Assembly: GCA_023428295.1 (NCBI GenBank)
Contig: JAEYYV010000012.1
Location: 1 to 8,080 of the forward strand
Reading direction: 5' to 3'
Length of the DNA stretch: 8,080 nucleotides
DNA from: Pseudomonadota bacterium
GTDB lineage: Bacteria; Myxococcota_A; Polyangia; Haliangiales; Haliangiaceae
A program made the translations under genes and the position numbers. Below are positions 1-8,041 of this stretch, piece after piece. The notes beneath the pieces are model-generated. The model did no database searches, was not told where the DNA came from, and saw nothing but the letters and a program-made list of their open reading frames with translations. Positions within the stretch are counted from its first letter, which is position 1. Each line of letters starts with the position of its first letter.

Positions 1-1116
<1,116 letters not shown>

Positions 1117-1124
1117 GATGCTTG

Positions 1125-1131
1125 CTCTCTC
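1125..1131 (-). promoter_or_regulatory. Weak Shine-Dalgarno-like purine tract for ahcY
   Basis: On the minus strand the 18-bp gap between the sahR stop and the ahcY ATG contains an alternating GAGAGAG run ending 8 nt before the ATG. It contains the GAG core of a Shine-Dalgarno site and is the only purine-rich stretch there. It supports the chosen ATG and translation of ahcY from a shared sahR-ahcY message. Confidence 0.45.
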
Positions 1132-1134
1132 TCG

Positions 1135-2082
1135 TTAGTTGGTTCGTGCTGTCGCGCTGCGGCGCGCGACGGCGAGTTGCAGGGGACGTGGATCGATGCG
1201 GGACGAAAGCGGAGTGACAGCGAGCGCCTCGAGGTGCGCTGCTTCGAGGTAGCCGCGGAGCTTCTGCGGCTCGAAGCCGAGCCACACATGGCCCTGCTCG
1301 CGCAGCGATTCGTCGTCGTGCGGCAAGTGATCGACGATGACGAGGTGACCGCCGGGACGCACGAGGCGCGTCGCCGCGGTGATCGCATCCGTGGGGCGCG
1401 CGGCGAAGTGCAGCACGCGCGCCATCACCACGAGATCCCCGCCGCCACGCGATGCGATCTCTTCGACGAGACCAGCATCGTCGACGTCGCCTTCGCGCAG
1501 GCGCACGTTCGGCAAGCCCCAGCTCGCGATGCGCGCGGCGCACCGCGCGAGTCGCGCGGGCGAGCGATCGACGGCGACCACGCGATCGTAGAGCGGCGAG
1601 AGCAGCGGCAAGAGCGTGCCTTCCCCGGTGCCCACGTCGATCGCGAGGGCGTGACCCGGAAGCAGCGGCGCGATGACCGGCAGCCAGGCGCGGAGCTCGG
1701 ACTCGTTCGGCGCATCCGGAGCAGCGTCGTCGGCTGCATCGAAGAATCTCCGAGAGAGCTCCTCGCGCGAGGCCACCACCGATGCGACCTTGGCGAGCGA
1801 GCCGTCCTTGGTGCAGAGCGAGCGCCCTTCCTCGAGCGCCGCGACGATCACCGGATCGACATCGATGCTGCTCTTGAGCAGCGTGCGCGTTCCATCGCGC
1901 CGCGCGGCGAGCAGTCCGACCTCGCGCAACGGCTGCGATTTCTTCGTGATCTGCGGCTGGCTCTCACCGAGCAGCGTGGCCAGCTCGCCGACCGTCAGCT
2001 CTTCTTCCGCGCACAACGCGAGCAGGCGCAGGCGGTCCTCGTCGCCGAGGAGACGGAAGAGATCAGCACGCGCCGGCACCAC
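1135..2082 (-). CDS. sahR: SahR-type ArsR-family repressor with methyltransferase-like SAH-sensing domain
   Basis: A 315-residue protein. Residues about 5-73 form an ArsR-type winged helix (LFRLLGDEDRLRLLALC, then a recognition-helix region at 42-58 and a basic wing ending near 73). Residues about 130-300 form a class I SAM-methyltransferase fold with the glycine loop AIDVGTGEG (147-155), an acidic residue after strand 2 (Asp172), REGD at 196-199 and LVRPGGHLVIVDH (240-252). Known from the family: SahR of Proteobacteria represses SAM-cycle genes (ahcY, metE/metH, metF, metK) and releases DNA when SAH binds its methylase-like domain. Placement directly upstream of ahcY fits that role, which is inferred here. 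The start is GTG 2082, because an in-frame TAG lies 9 nt upstream; a second GTG follows at once. No Shine-Dalgarno is visible and a -10-like box lies only 7 bp away, so translation may be leaderless. It could instead be an active methyltransferase with an ArsR domain. Confidence 0.85.
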   Translation of the reverse strand: MVPARADLFRLLGDEDRLRLLALCAEEELTVGELATLLGESQPQITKKSQPLREVGLLAARRDGTRTLLKSSIDVDPVIVAALEEGRSLCTKDGSLAKVASVVASREELSRRFFDAADDAAPDAPNESELRAWLPVIAPLLPGHALAIDVGTGEGTLLPLLSPLYDRVVAVDRSPARLARCAARIASWGLPNVRLREGDVDDAGLVEEIASRGGGDLVVMARVLHFAARPTDAITAATRLVRPGGHLVIVDHLPHDDESLREQGHVWLGFEPQKLRGYLEAAHLEALAVTPLSSRIDPRPLQLAVARRSATARTN

Positions 2083-2126
2083 GTGGCTCTATATATTCCA
2101 CCATGCGAATGATGGCAAGCACCATG
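2077..2126 (-). promoter_or_regulatory. Candidate SahR operator region: phased direct repeats over the sahR promoter
   Basis: Minus-strand heptamers CATGGTG (2126-2120), CATGGTG (2105-2099) and CGTGGTG (2083-2077) recur at 21 and 22 bp, about two helical turns. They flank the -35 box, lie in the -35/-10 spacer, and cover the start codon. The last two also supply the arms of an inverted repeat, GTGG-N11-CCAC (2083-2101), centred on the -10 box. This position suits an autorepressing ArsR-type dimer. I did not match it to the published SahR motif, so the regulator is inferred from proximity. Confidence 0.3.
2090..2118 (-). promoter_or_regulatory. Candidate sigma-70 promoter of the sahR-ahcY operon
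   Basis: On the minus strand TTGCCA (2118-2113, 5 of 6 to consensus) is followed after exactly 17 bp by TATATA (2095-2090, 4 of 6), the only AT-rich patch in the neighbourhood. The expected transcription start, about 7 bp further, falls on or next to the sahR GTG at 2082, which fits a leaderless message. This is predicted by eye only. Confidence 0.45.
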
Positions 2127-2188
2127 AAAACGCTAGTAGTCCAACGTGGTTGTCGGACGCTCGTACAAGTGAGCTTTGCGTGAACGGT

Positions 2189-2217
2189 TTGACTCGCCAA
2201 CCCGTGGGGCCTAGCAT
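2189..2217 (+). promoter_or_regulatory. Candidate sigma-70 promoter of the kinase operon
   Basis: TTGACT (2189-2194, 5 of 6) and TAGCAT (2212-2217, 4 of 6, keeping TA and the final AT) are separated by 17 bp. Transcription would start near 2224, about 9 nt before the kinase ATG at 2233. The interval to the ATG has no Shine-Dalgarno. It lies about 70 bp from the divergent sahR promoter without overlapping it. Confidence 0.42.
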
Positions 2218-2232
2218 CGGTCATAGACAGCA

Positions 2233-3966
2233 ATGTCGACGGGATCGGACGGCAAGCCACCCAGTGGCAGCCAACCGGGGCGGCCTGCGGCCGATACCCC
2301 GAATCGCCTCGTCGTGCGCTCGCTCGACCCATCGCAAGACTCCGCGATCATGGGTGGCGACACCGCCGTCGCCGTTGCGCGCAAGAACGTCAGTGACACG
2401 TCCACCTCGGGCGAGACACAAGCCGGTGACGACGCCGCGACGACGAGCCTCAGCGGACGGACCTCGGTCGAGATCGTCGGCACCACGCTGTCCGAGCGCT
2501 ACCTCGTCACCAAGAAGATCGGCCAAGGCGGCATGGGCGCCGTCTACGAAGCGACGCACACGCTGATCGGCAAGCGCGTCGCCGTCAAGGTCCTCCTCGA
2601 GAAGTACGCGCAGCGCGAAGCGATCGTGAAGCGCCTCAAGCAAGAGGCGCAGCTCGCGTCGTCGATCGGCAACGAGCACATCATCGACATCACCGACTTC
2701 GGCACCACCTCCGACGGTCGCACGTTCGTCGTGATGGAGTTCCTCGAGGGAGAGTCGCTCGCGGAGTGCCTCTCGCGCGAGACGTCGCTCGGCGAGCAAC
2801 GCATCCTGCGCATCATCTCGCAAGCGGCATCGGCGCTCGCCGCCGCGCACGCGAAGGGCATCGTCCATCGCGACATCAAGCCCGAGAACCTGTTCCTTCT
2901 TCGTCGCAAGGACAGCGACTTCGTGAAGGTCGTGGACTTCGGCATCTCGAAGTCTCTGCGCGCGTCGAGCGAAGAAGAGGAGACCACGCGGCTCACGCAG
3001 ACCGGCATGGTGCTCGGCACGCCGCTCTACATGTCGCCCGAGCAAGCGCGCGGCGACGAGGAGCTCGATCATCGCGTCGACGTCTACGCGCTCGGCGTGA
3101 TCATGTACGAGTGCGCCACCGGGCGCGTGCCGTTCGTCGGCAACAACTACCTGTCCGTCATCTCGCAGGTGCTCAACGAGGAGCCCAAGGCGCTCCGCGA
3201 GCTCAAGCCCGAGCTCTCCGAGGAGTTCGAGGCCGTCGTCGCCAAGGCGATGGCGAAGGACGTGAACGAGCGCTACGCGAGCGCCAACGACATGCTCGTG
3301 GATCTCACGGCGCTCCTCGAAGATCCGACGCACTCCACCGAGCGCGCGAAGATCACGGGGCCGCGTCGCCGGCTCGTGAAGAAGCCCGATGGCTCCATCC
3401 GCTTGATCGTGTGGATCGCCGGCATCGCCGTGGTGCTCGCCGCGACGATCTTCTCCGTCACGCAGCTCATCGGCAGCTCCAAGACCAAGGGCAGCCCCGA
3501 GGGATCCGGATCGCAAACGATCGCGACGCCACCCGTGCTCGACGCGGGCGTCGCGGAGGTTGTCGTGGACGCCGCGCCAGAGCAGCCCAAGAGCGAAGTC
3601 ATCGCTGTTCGCATCGTGTCCACGCCGCCGGGTGCGGTGATCTTGCTCGACGGCTTCGAGCAGACCGGTGTCACGCCGCTCGATGCGGAGGTCGTGAAGA
3701 AGGACAAGGACATCCGCCTCGTCGGTCAGCTCGACGGCTTCAAAGAGTACGAGCTGCAGTTCAACCCGCTGACGCTCAAGCCCAACAAGCAGGGCCAGCT
3801 CGTCGTTCCGTTCAAGCTACAGAAGCTGCCCAAGGGCACCACGCAGAAGTTCACGCGCCCCACCAAGCCCCCCGAGCAGGGCACCCAAACCACCGTGCCC
3901 AAGGACAAGACCGGTGGCGAGCTCGGTGGCGATCCGTACGGGACCGGCGGTAACGTTCCCAAGTGA
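2233..3966 (+). CDS. Transmembrane Hanks-type serine/threonine protein kinase with C-terminal PEGA domain
   Basis: A 577-residue kinase that should phosphorylate Ser/Thr of itself and cytoplasmic targets. Residues 1-88 are low-complexity and Ser/Thr/Gly/Asp-rich. The kinase domain spans about 90-362, and every key residue is present: Gly loop GQGGMGAV (97-104), Lys119 in VAVK, Glu138 of helix C, catalytic HRDIKPEN (212-219, Asp214), DFG (235-237), an activation loop with EEEE at 247-250 and candidate phosphorylation threonines 251, 252, 255, 257 and 263, then SPE (268-270). A basic juxtamembrane stretch leads to one membrane helix at about 391-413. The periplasmic part has a linker, a PEGA domain at about 457-529 (STPPGAVILLDG at 463-474), and a Thr/Pro/Lys/Gly-rich tail. 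The start is ATG 2233; Met40 is an alternative, and neither has a Shine-Dalgarno. The stop overlaps the next gene by 4 bp, so that PEGA protein is the natural partner. Ligand and substrates are unknown. Confidence 0.93.
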   Translation: MSTGSDGKPPSGSQPGRPAADTPNRLVVRSLDPSQDSAIMGGDTAVAVARKNVSDTSTSGETQAGDDAATTSLSGRTSVEIVGTTLSERYLVTKKIGQGGMGAVYEATHTLIGKRVAVKVLLEKYAQREAIVKRLKQEAQLASSIGNEHIIDITDFGTTSDGRTFVVMEFLEGESLAECLSRETSLGEQRILRIISQAASALAAAHAKGIVHRDIKPENLFLLRRKDSDFVKVVDFGISKSLRASSEEEETTRLTQTGMVLGTPLYMSPEQARGDEELDHRVDVYALGVIMYECATGRVPFVGNNYLSVISQVLNEEPKALRELKPELSEEFEAVVAKAMAKDVNERYASANDMLVDLTALLEDPTHSTERAKITGPRRRLVKKPDGSIRLIVWIAGIAVVLAATIFSVTQLIGSSKTKGSPEGSGSQTIATPPVLDAGVAEVVVDAAPEQPKSEVIAVRIVSTPPGAVILLDGFEQTGVTPLDAEVVKKDKDIRLVGQLDGFKEYELQFNPLTLKPNKQGQLVVPFKLQKLPKGTTQKFTRPTKPPEQGTQTTVPKDKTGGELGGDPYGTGGNVPK

Positions 3967-5651
3967 GGATCGTCGTCGCGGCCGCACTCGTCGTTGCAAC
4001 GACGGTGATCTCGCACGCGCAACCCACGCCTGACGACGACGCGCCCGACGATCGCACCGACGACACCGGCTTCATCGGGCAGAAGGTCACGAAGCTCGAG
4101 ATCGACGACTGCAAGCACCTCGATCCATCGATCGGTGCAGACGCACTGCGCAAGCTCGCCTCGGAGCACTATCAGCGCGGCGAGACGCTCTACATCCAGG
4201 GCGAATACGACGGCGCCGTGAAGGAGCTCGTCACCGCGTACTGCCTCGTGCCGTTCTACGTGGTGCTGAAGGACATCGGGCAAGCGTACGAACGCAGCCT
4301 CGAATACGAGAAGGCGATCGGCTACCTCGAGCGCTACCTCTCGACGATGCCGCCCGACGCGAAGAAGCTGAACGCGTGCGCGCCCGATCCCGCCGACGAC
4401 AAAGAGGTCATTCGTCGTCGCATTCGCGTGCTCCAGAACCTGCCGTCACGCGTGTACGTGGGCACCACGCCCGGCGGTGCGCGCATCACGATCAGCGACA
4501 TCACCGGCATCAAAGCGCGCGCGAAAGCAGGCGAGCAGATCCTGATCTCGGGCGGCACCTACGACATGCAGGTCGAGCTCGACAACTACGTCACGTATCA
4601 CGAGAAGATCGACGTCCGGATCGGCAAGCCCTACACGTTCTTCGTCCCGCTGCAGCCCGAGAAGGGAACGCTCTCGATTCAAGTGACACCTCCCGGCGCG
4701 CGCTTGTATCTCGACGATCGCTTCGTCGGCATCGGCCGCTTCGACGAGAAAGTGCCCGGCGGCACGTACGAGATCGCCGCCGAGGCGCCCGATCGCCAGC
4801 GCACCACGATGAAGGTGCAAGTCATCGCCAACCAGACGCGACGCGAGCTCGTCGAGATGGAGGAGATCCAGCAGACCGGTCGCCGACAGCTGATCGTCGC
4901 GGCGGGCATCGGCGGCTTCGTCGGCACGGGCTCGCTCCTCTTCTCCACCGAGGACTTCGGCATCTCCGGTATCGCCGGCCTCGTCGGCGGCGGTGCGGGA
5001 CTCGTCATCAGCTACTTCGCACTCCCGCGTGACCTCGCGCTCGGCACGAGCAACCTCGCCATCACCACGGGCGCCGCCGGCGCCATCGCCGGTCGCATGG
5101 CCGCGCAGATCTTCACCGGCGAGGATCGCTACATCGCGCCGGTGTCTGGAGCGAGCCTCTTTCTCAGCGCCGGACTCGGCTACGCGATCGGTCGTCGCAC
5201 GGACATCAAGGTCGGCGACGCGGCGATGTTCAACAGCGCGCTCGTGTGGGGCGGCATGACCGGCGTGCTTCTCGCCACCGCCCTCGAGCCCGGTCGTGAC
5301 ATCGCGAACGGCATCTCGCTGTCCGGCCTCGGCATGGGCTTCGTCGGCGGGCTTCTGCTCACGCGTAACTTCGACATCTCGCGCACCCACGCCGTGCTCA
5401 TCGATCTCGGCGGTGTCGCCGGTGTGATCGGCGGCCTCGCGACGAAGAGCCTCGTCTATCCGTCGGACGTGAACTCCACGGAGCGCCTCGCCAACTTCGC
5501 GCTCGGCGGAATGGCGATCGGCCTCATCACCGCCGGCGTCCTGACGCGCAACATGGACGAGCCCGAAGTTCCCGTACGGCCGTCGATGAGCACGGCATCA
5601 GATGCCAGTGGCAAGACCACCGCGACCTACGGTATCGAAGGTACGTGGTAG
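3963..5651 (+). CDS. Exported TPR/PEGA protein with eight-segment Gly-rich membrane domain
   Basis: A 562-residue protein of unknown function. Residues 1-19 look like a signal peptide (hydrophobic core after Arg2, Ser-His-Ala then Gln20), followed by an acidic linker (24-34). TPR-like helices occupy about 60-130, with Cys50, Cys94 and Cys139 around them. A degenerate PEGA-like unit (about 162-230, GGTYDMQVELDNY) precedes a clear PEGA domain (about 236-298, VTPPGARLYLDD and PGGTYEIAAEAPD). From 308 to 530 come eight hydrophobic, Gly-rich segments separated by short loops that usually carry Asp after Arg or Glu. They appear to be a repeated hairpin of about 55 residues. Helices in the inner membrane seem likelier than beta strands. 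The GTG start at 3963 overlaps the kinase TGA as GTGA, with no good Shine-Dalgarno, pointing to translational coupling. PEGA domains in both proteins suggest a shared envelope complex, for example a scaffold or ligand receptor for the kinase. Similar architectures occur in myxobacteria, as far as I recall. Confidence 0.85.
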   Translation: MRIVVAAALVVATTVISHAQPTPDDDAPDDRTDDTGFIGQKVTKLEIDDCKHLDPSIGADALRKLASEHYQRGETLYIQGEYDGAVKELVTAYCLVPFYVVLKDIGQAYERSLEYEKAIGYLERYLSTMPPDAKKLNACAPDPADDKEVIRRRIRVLQNLPSRVYVGTTPGGARITISDITGIKARAKAGEQILISGGTYDMQVELDNYVTYHEKIDVRIGKPYTFFVPLQPEKGTLSIQVTPPGARLYLDDRFVGIGRFDEKVPGGTYEIAAEAPDRQRTTMKVQVIANQTRRELVEMEEIQQTGRRQLIVAAGIGGFVGTGSLLFSTEDFGISGIAGLVGGGAGLVISYFALPRDLALGTSNLAITTGAAGAIAGRMAAQIFTGEDRYIAPVSGASLFLSAGLGYAIGRRTDIKVGDAAMFNSALVWGGMTGVLLATALEPGRDIANGISLSGLGMGFVGGLLLTRNFDISRTHAVLIDLGGVAGVIGGLATKSLVYPSDVNSTERLANFALGGMAIGLITAGVLTRNMDEPEVPVRPSMSTASDASGKTTATYGIEGTW

Positions 5652-7654
5652 CCGAACAGCGCTCTAGCGCGTGCCCGCTCGACTGTCCGGACCTCTGCGG
5701 CCTGACGGTCACCGTCGATGGCGGCAAGGTCATCGAGATCACCGGCGACCGCCGCAACCCGATCACCGCCGGCTTTGTCTGCGGCAAGGTCCGCAAGTTC
5801 GCGCACCACATGTACGGCGACGATCGCCTCGCCCGACCGCGCATCCGCACGGGCCCCAAAGGCAGCGGCCAGTTCCGCGACGCCACCTGGGACGAAGCGC
5901 TCGACATAATCGAAACGCGCATGCGCCAATCGATCGCCACGCACGGCGCCGAGTCCGTCTTGCCGTTTCACTACGGCGGCTCCAACGGCTGGCTCACCGA
6001 GGGCGCACTCGCGACGCGCTTCTTCCGCCGCCTCGGCGCATCCAACCTCGATCGCACGTTCTGCGCCGCAGCCTCCACCGCCGCCGCGCACGGCCTCTAC
6101 GGCGTGATCCCCGGCGTCGCACTCGAGGACTACACGCACGCGAAGCTGATCGTCCTTTGGGGGGTGAACCCCGCGGCGACCGGCATCCACCTCGTGCCCG
6201 TCATCGAGCGCGCGAAGGAGATGGGCGCGACGCTCGTCGTCGTCGATCCGCGACGCACGCAGCTCGCGAAGCACGCGGACATGCACCTGCCCGTGCGTCC
6301 CGGCGCGGATCTTCCCGTCGCGCTCGCGATCGCCAACCGTATCTTCGAGCGCGGACTCGCCGCCACCGACTGGCTCGCCGCGCACGCGAGTGGCGTCGAC
6401 GAGCTCCGCACGCGCGCCGCTCGCTGGTCTCTCTTCGCCGCCGCCCGCGAAGCCGGCATCTCCGCCGGCCAGCTCGAAGAATTCGTCGATCTTTACGTAG
6501 ACTCGTCTCCCGCGGTCATCCGCGCCGGCTGGGGCCTCGAGCGCAATCGCAACGGCGGCGGCGCCACCGCTGCGGTCCTCGCGCTTCCCGCCATCGCCGG
6601 CAAGTTCGGCGTGCGCGGAGGCGGCTACACCATGGCCAACAGCGACGCGAAGTGGGGCGTCTCCTCGGAGATGGGCATCGCCCAGCCGAAGCCGCCCACG
6701 CGCACCATCAACATGAGCGGCCTCTCGCGCGCGCTCGTCGAGCTTCGCGATCCGCCCATATCCACGCTCTTCGTCTACAACTGCAACCCCGCCGTCACCG
6801 CTCCCGATCAGCGCGTCGTCCTCGAGCAGCTCGCACGGGAGGACCTCTTCGTCGTCGTCCACGATCAGGTGATGACCGACACCGTGCAGCTCGCCGACGT
6901 GATCCTCCCGGCCACCACGTTCCTCGAGCACCGCGAGCTCCGGCGCGGCTACGGCGCGATGCGCATGTTCGACTCGCCCGCCGTCGCCACGCCGTTCGGC
7001 GAGTCCCGCTCCAACAACCAGCTGTTCGGCGAGCTCATGCGGCGCTTCGGTCTACACCGTCCCGGCGACGCCATCACCGACGACGAGATCGTCGAGAACA
7101 TCTTCCGCTCGGCACCTGAAGGCTCCGCCTTGCGCGAGCAGCTTCGCGCGAACACGATCGCGCTCCCCTCGTCGGGCGCGCACCCGCTCGCCTTCGTCGA
7201 CGTGTTCCCGAACACGCCTGACAAGAAGATGCGCCTCGTGCCCGAGCACCTCGACGCGGAGGTCGAGGGCGGCCTCTACGCGTACGTCTCCGATCCGCGC
7301 ACCGACGCGTTCCCGCTCTCGCTGATCTCGCCCGCGCTCGCCACACAGATCAGCTCCACGTTCGGCCAGCTACGCACCGCGCGCGCCGAGCTCGAGATGT
7401 CCCGCGCCGACGCCGCCGAGCGAGGAATCTCCGACGGCGATCCGATTCGCATCTGGAACGAGCACGGCGAGGTGCACTGCTTTGCCAAGATCGATGCCGA
7501 CATCCGCGACGGCGTGTGCGTGCTACCCAAGGGCCTCTGGCGCAAGCACACCGAGAACGGCTACACGTCCAACGCGCTGATCCCGCCGCGCTACGCGGAC
7601 CTCGCCGGACAAGCCGCGTTCAACGACGCGCGCGTGCAAGTCGCGAAGCGATAG
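5645..7654 (+). CDS. Cytoplasmic molybdopterin (bis-MGD) oxidoreductase with N-terminal 4Fe-4S site, substrate unknown
   Basis: A 669-residue member of the DMSO reductase/formate dehydrogenase superfamily (BisC-like, COG0243 type), which transfers electrons or oxygen at a Mo or W bis-molybdopterin guanine dinucleotide centre. The N-terminal cluster motif is Cys10-x3-Cys14-x3-Cys18 with Cys46 in GFVCGK. The molybdopterin core covers about 60-470: TFCAAASTAAAHG (138-150) holds Cys140 and Ser144 as possible Mo ligands, LWGVNPAATG (171-180) and VVVDPRRT (198-205) are cofactor-binding segments, then VYNCNPAVTAPDQ (377-389) and DVILPATTFLEHREL (418-432). The C-terminal dinucleotide-binding domain is about 550-669 (GISDGDPIRIWNEHGEV). 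The length fits soluble single-subunit members such as Bacillus YyaE and YoaE (from memory). There is no Tat signal, so it is cytoplasmic. GTG 5645 is the only start before Cys10; it overlaps the previous stop by 7 bp, with a GAAGG only 3 nt upstream. No electron partner or cofactor gene is in the window. Confidence 0.92.
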   Translation: MVAEQRSSACPLDCPDLCGLTVTVDGGKVIEITGDRRNPITAGFVCGKVRKFAHHMYGDDRLARPRIRTGPKGSGQFRDATWDEALDIIETRMRQSIATHGAESVLPFHYGGSNGWLTEGALATRFFRRLGASNLDRTFCAAASTAAAHGLYGVIPGVALEDYTHAKLIVLWGVNPAATGIHLVPVIERAKEMGATLVVVDPRRTQLAKHADMHLPVRPGADLPVALAIANRIFERGLAATDWLAAHASGVDELRTRAARWSLFAAAREAGISAGQLEEFVDLYVDSSPAVIRAGWGLERNRNGGGATAAVLALPAIAGKFGVRGGGYTMANSDAKWGVSSEMGIAQPKPPTRTINMSGLSRALVELRDPPISTLFVYNCNPAVTAPDQRVVLEQLAREDLFVVVHDQVMTDTVQLADVILPATTFLEHRELRRGYGAMRMFDSPAVATPFGESRSNNQLFGELMRRFGLHRPGDAITDDEIVENIFRSAPEGSALREQLRANTIALPSSGAHPLAFVDVFPNTPDKKMRLVPEHLDAEVEGGLYAYVSDPRTDAFPLSLISPALATQISSTFGQLRTARAELEMSRADAAERGISDGDPIRIWNEHGEVHCFAKIDADIRDGVCVLPKGLWRKHTENGYTSNALIPPRYADLAGQAAFNDARVQVAKR

Positions 7655-7666
7655 AGCTCGGCGCAC

Positions 7667-7681
7667 GCGGCGATCGGCCGC
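7667..7681 (+). terminator. GC hairpin 12 nt after the oxidoreductase stop, possible weak terminator
   Basis: GCGGC-GATCG-GCCGC forms a 5-bp all-GC stem with a 5-nt loop. A further arm pair GCAC (7663-7666) and GTGC (7704-7707) could enclose it and following GC-rich sequence. No T tract follows, so it is not a canonical intrinsic terminator. It may stabilise the 3' end or work with Rho. Confidence 0.3.
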
Positions 7682-7739
7682 AGCACCGGCCCACGCGGGC
7701 AGCGTGCAGGCGCAAGAAGATATGTGTTCTGGAGACGGC

Positions 7740-7834
7740 GTGTTGGCGTCGGATGCTGTCGCGCTGTCTTCCGCCAAGCTTCGCGGAGCAAGCTTGCCCG
7801 TCGATGCAGCGTCCGGGGTGTTTCTCCGTGGATC
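7740..7834 (+). repeat. Structured intergenic repeat, copy 1
   Basis: A 95-bp unit, starting GTGTTGGCGTCGG and ending TTTCTCCGTGGATC, recurs 147 bp downstream at about 91% identity. It folds: outer arms 7749-7758 and 7807-7816 give 10 pairs including two G-T wobbles, extended by three pairs (7759-7761 with 7802-7804) past a 2-nt bulge. Inner arms 7769-7774 and 7783-7788 give 6 pairs around an 8-nt loop. It also holds the perfect palindrome GCAAGCTTGC. It is probably a member of a dispersed, non-coding, REP-like family; this is inferred from only two copies. Confidence 0.8.
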
Positions 7835-7886
7835 GATCCTCGTGATGCACTGCGCGACCGCCGTGGGCCACGCGACCGATCCGCGG

Positions 7887-7980
7887 GTGTTGGCGTCGGA
7901 TGCTGTCGCGCCGTCTTTCGCCGAGCTTCGCGGAACAACCTTGCCCATCGATGCAGCGTCCGGGAGTTTCTCCGTGGATC
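7887..7980 (+). repeat. Structured intergenic repeat, copy 2
   Basis: Second copy of the unit at 7740-7834, differing by six substitutions in the body plus one substitution and a 1-base deletion near the 3' end. The equivalent arms are outer 7896-7905 with 7954-7963 and inner 7916-7921 with 7930-7935. The outer arms are identical between copies. Both differences in the inner stem keep pairing: C-G becomes T-G and T-G becomes T-A. The AAGCTT and GCAAGCTTGC palindromes of copy 1 are lost, so those are not the conserved element. Confidence 0.8.
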
Positions 7981-7981
7981 T

Positions 7982-7997
7982 CGAACGCGAGCGTTCG
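7982..7997. repeat. Inverted repeat CGAACGC-GA-GCGTTCG
   Basis: Two perfect 7-bp arms separated by GA, starting 2 bp after repeat copy 2. It could be a cruciform, a protein-binding site or a small hairpin at an RNA end. It is not present after copy 1, so it is not part of the repeat unit. Confidence 0.6.
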
Positions 7998-8041
7998 TGA
8001 TGTGCCGTGATCGAGGATCGGTTGAAAGGATCCGTCGGAGT

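Noticed and set aside
2221..3516. 431-codon minus-strand open frame opposite the kinase
   Set aside because: The plus strand carries all Hanks kinase motifs in order; the antisense product has only low-complexity charged sequence.
2766..3953. 395-codon plus-strand frame inside the kinase
   Set aside because: Arg/His/Ala-rich frame shadow of the kinase with no domain.
4446..5390. 314-codon minus-strand open frame opposite the TPR/PEGA gene
   Set aside because: Antisense shadow; the plus-strand gene has a signal peptide, PEGA motifs and ordered hydrophobic segments.
5627..6931. 434-codon minus-strand open frame opposite the oxidoreductase
   Set aside because: Antisense shadow, rich in Gly/Glu/Arg/Val, with no recognisable motif, against a full molybdopterin enzyme on the plus strand.
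7740..7980. CRISPR array
   Set aside because: Only two copies, each about 94 bp with divergence inside the unit and a 52-bp spacer; CRISPR repeats are shorter and near identical, and no cas gene is present.
7704..8000. 98-codon plus-strand frame containing a repeated VLASDAVA peptide
   Set aside because: The peptide repeat only mirrors the DNA repeat; the six body substitutions between copies all change the amino acid in this frame, and no ribosome site precedes it.
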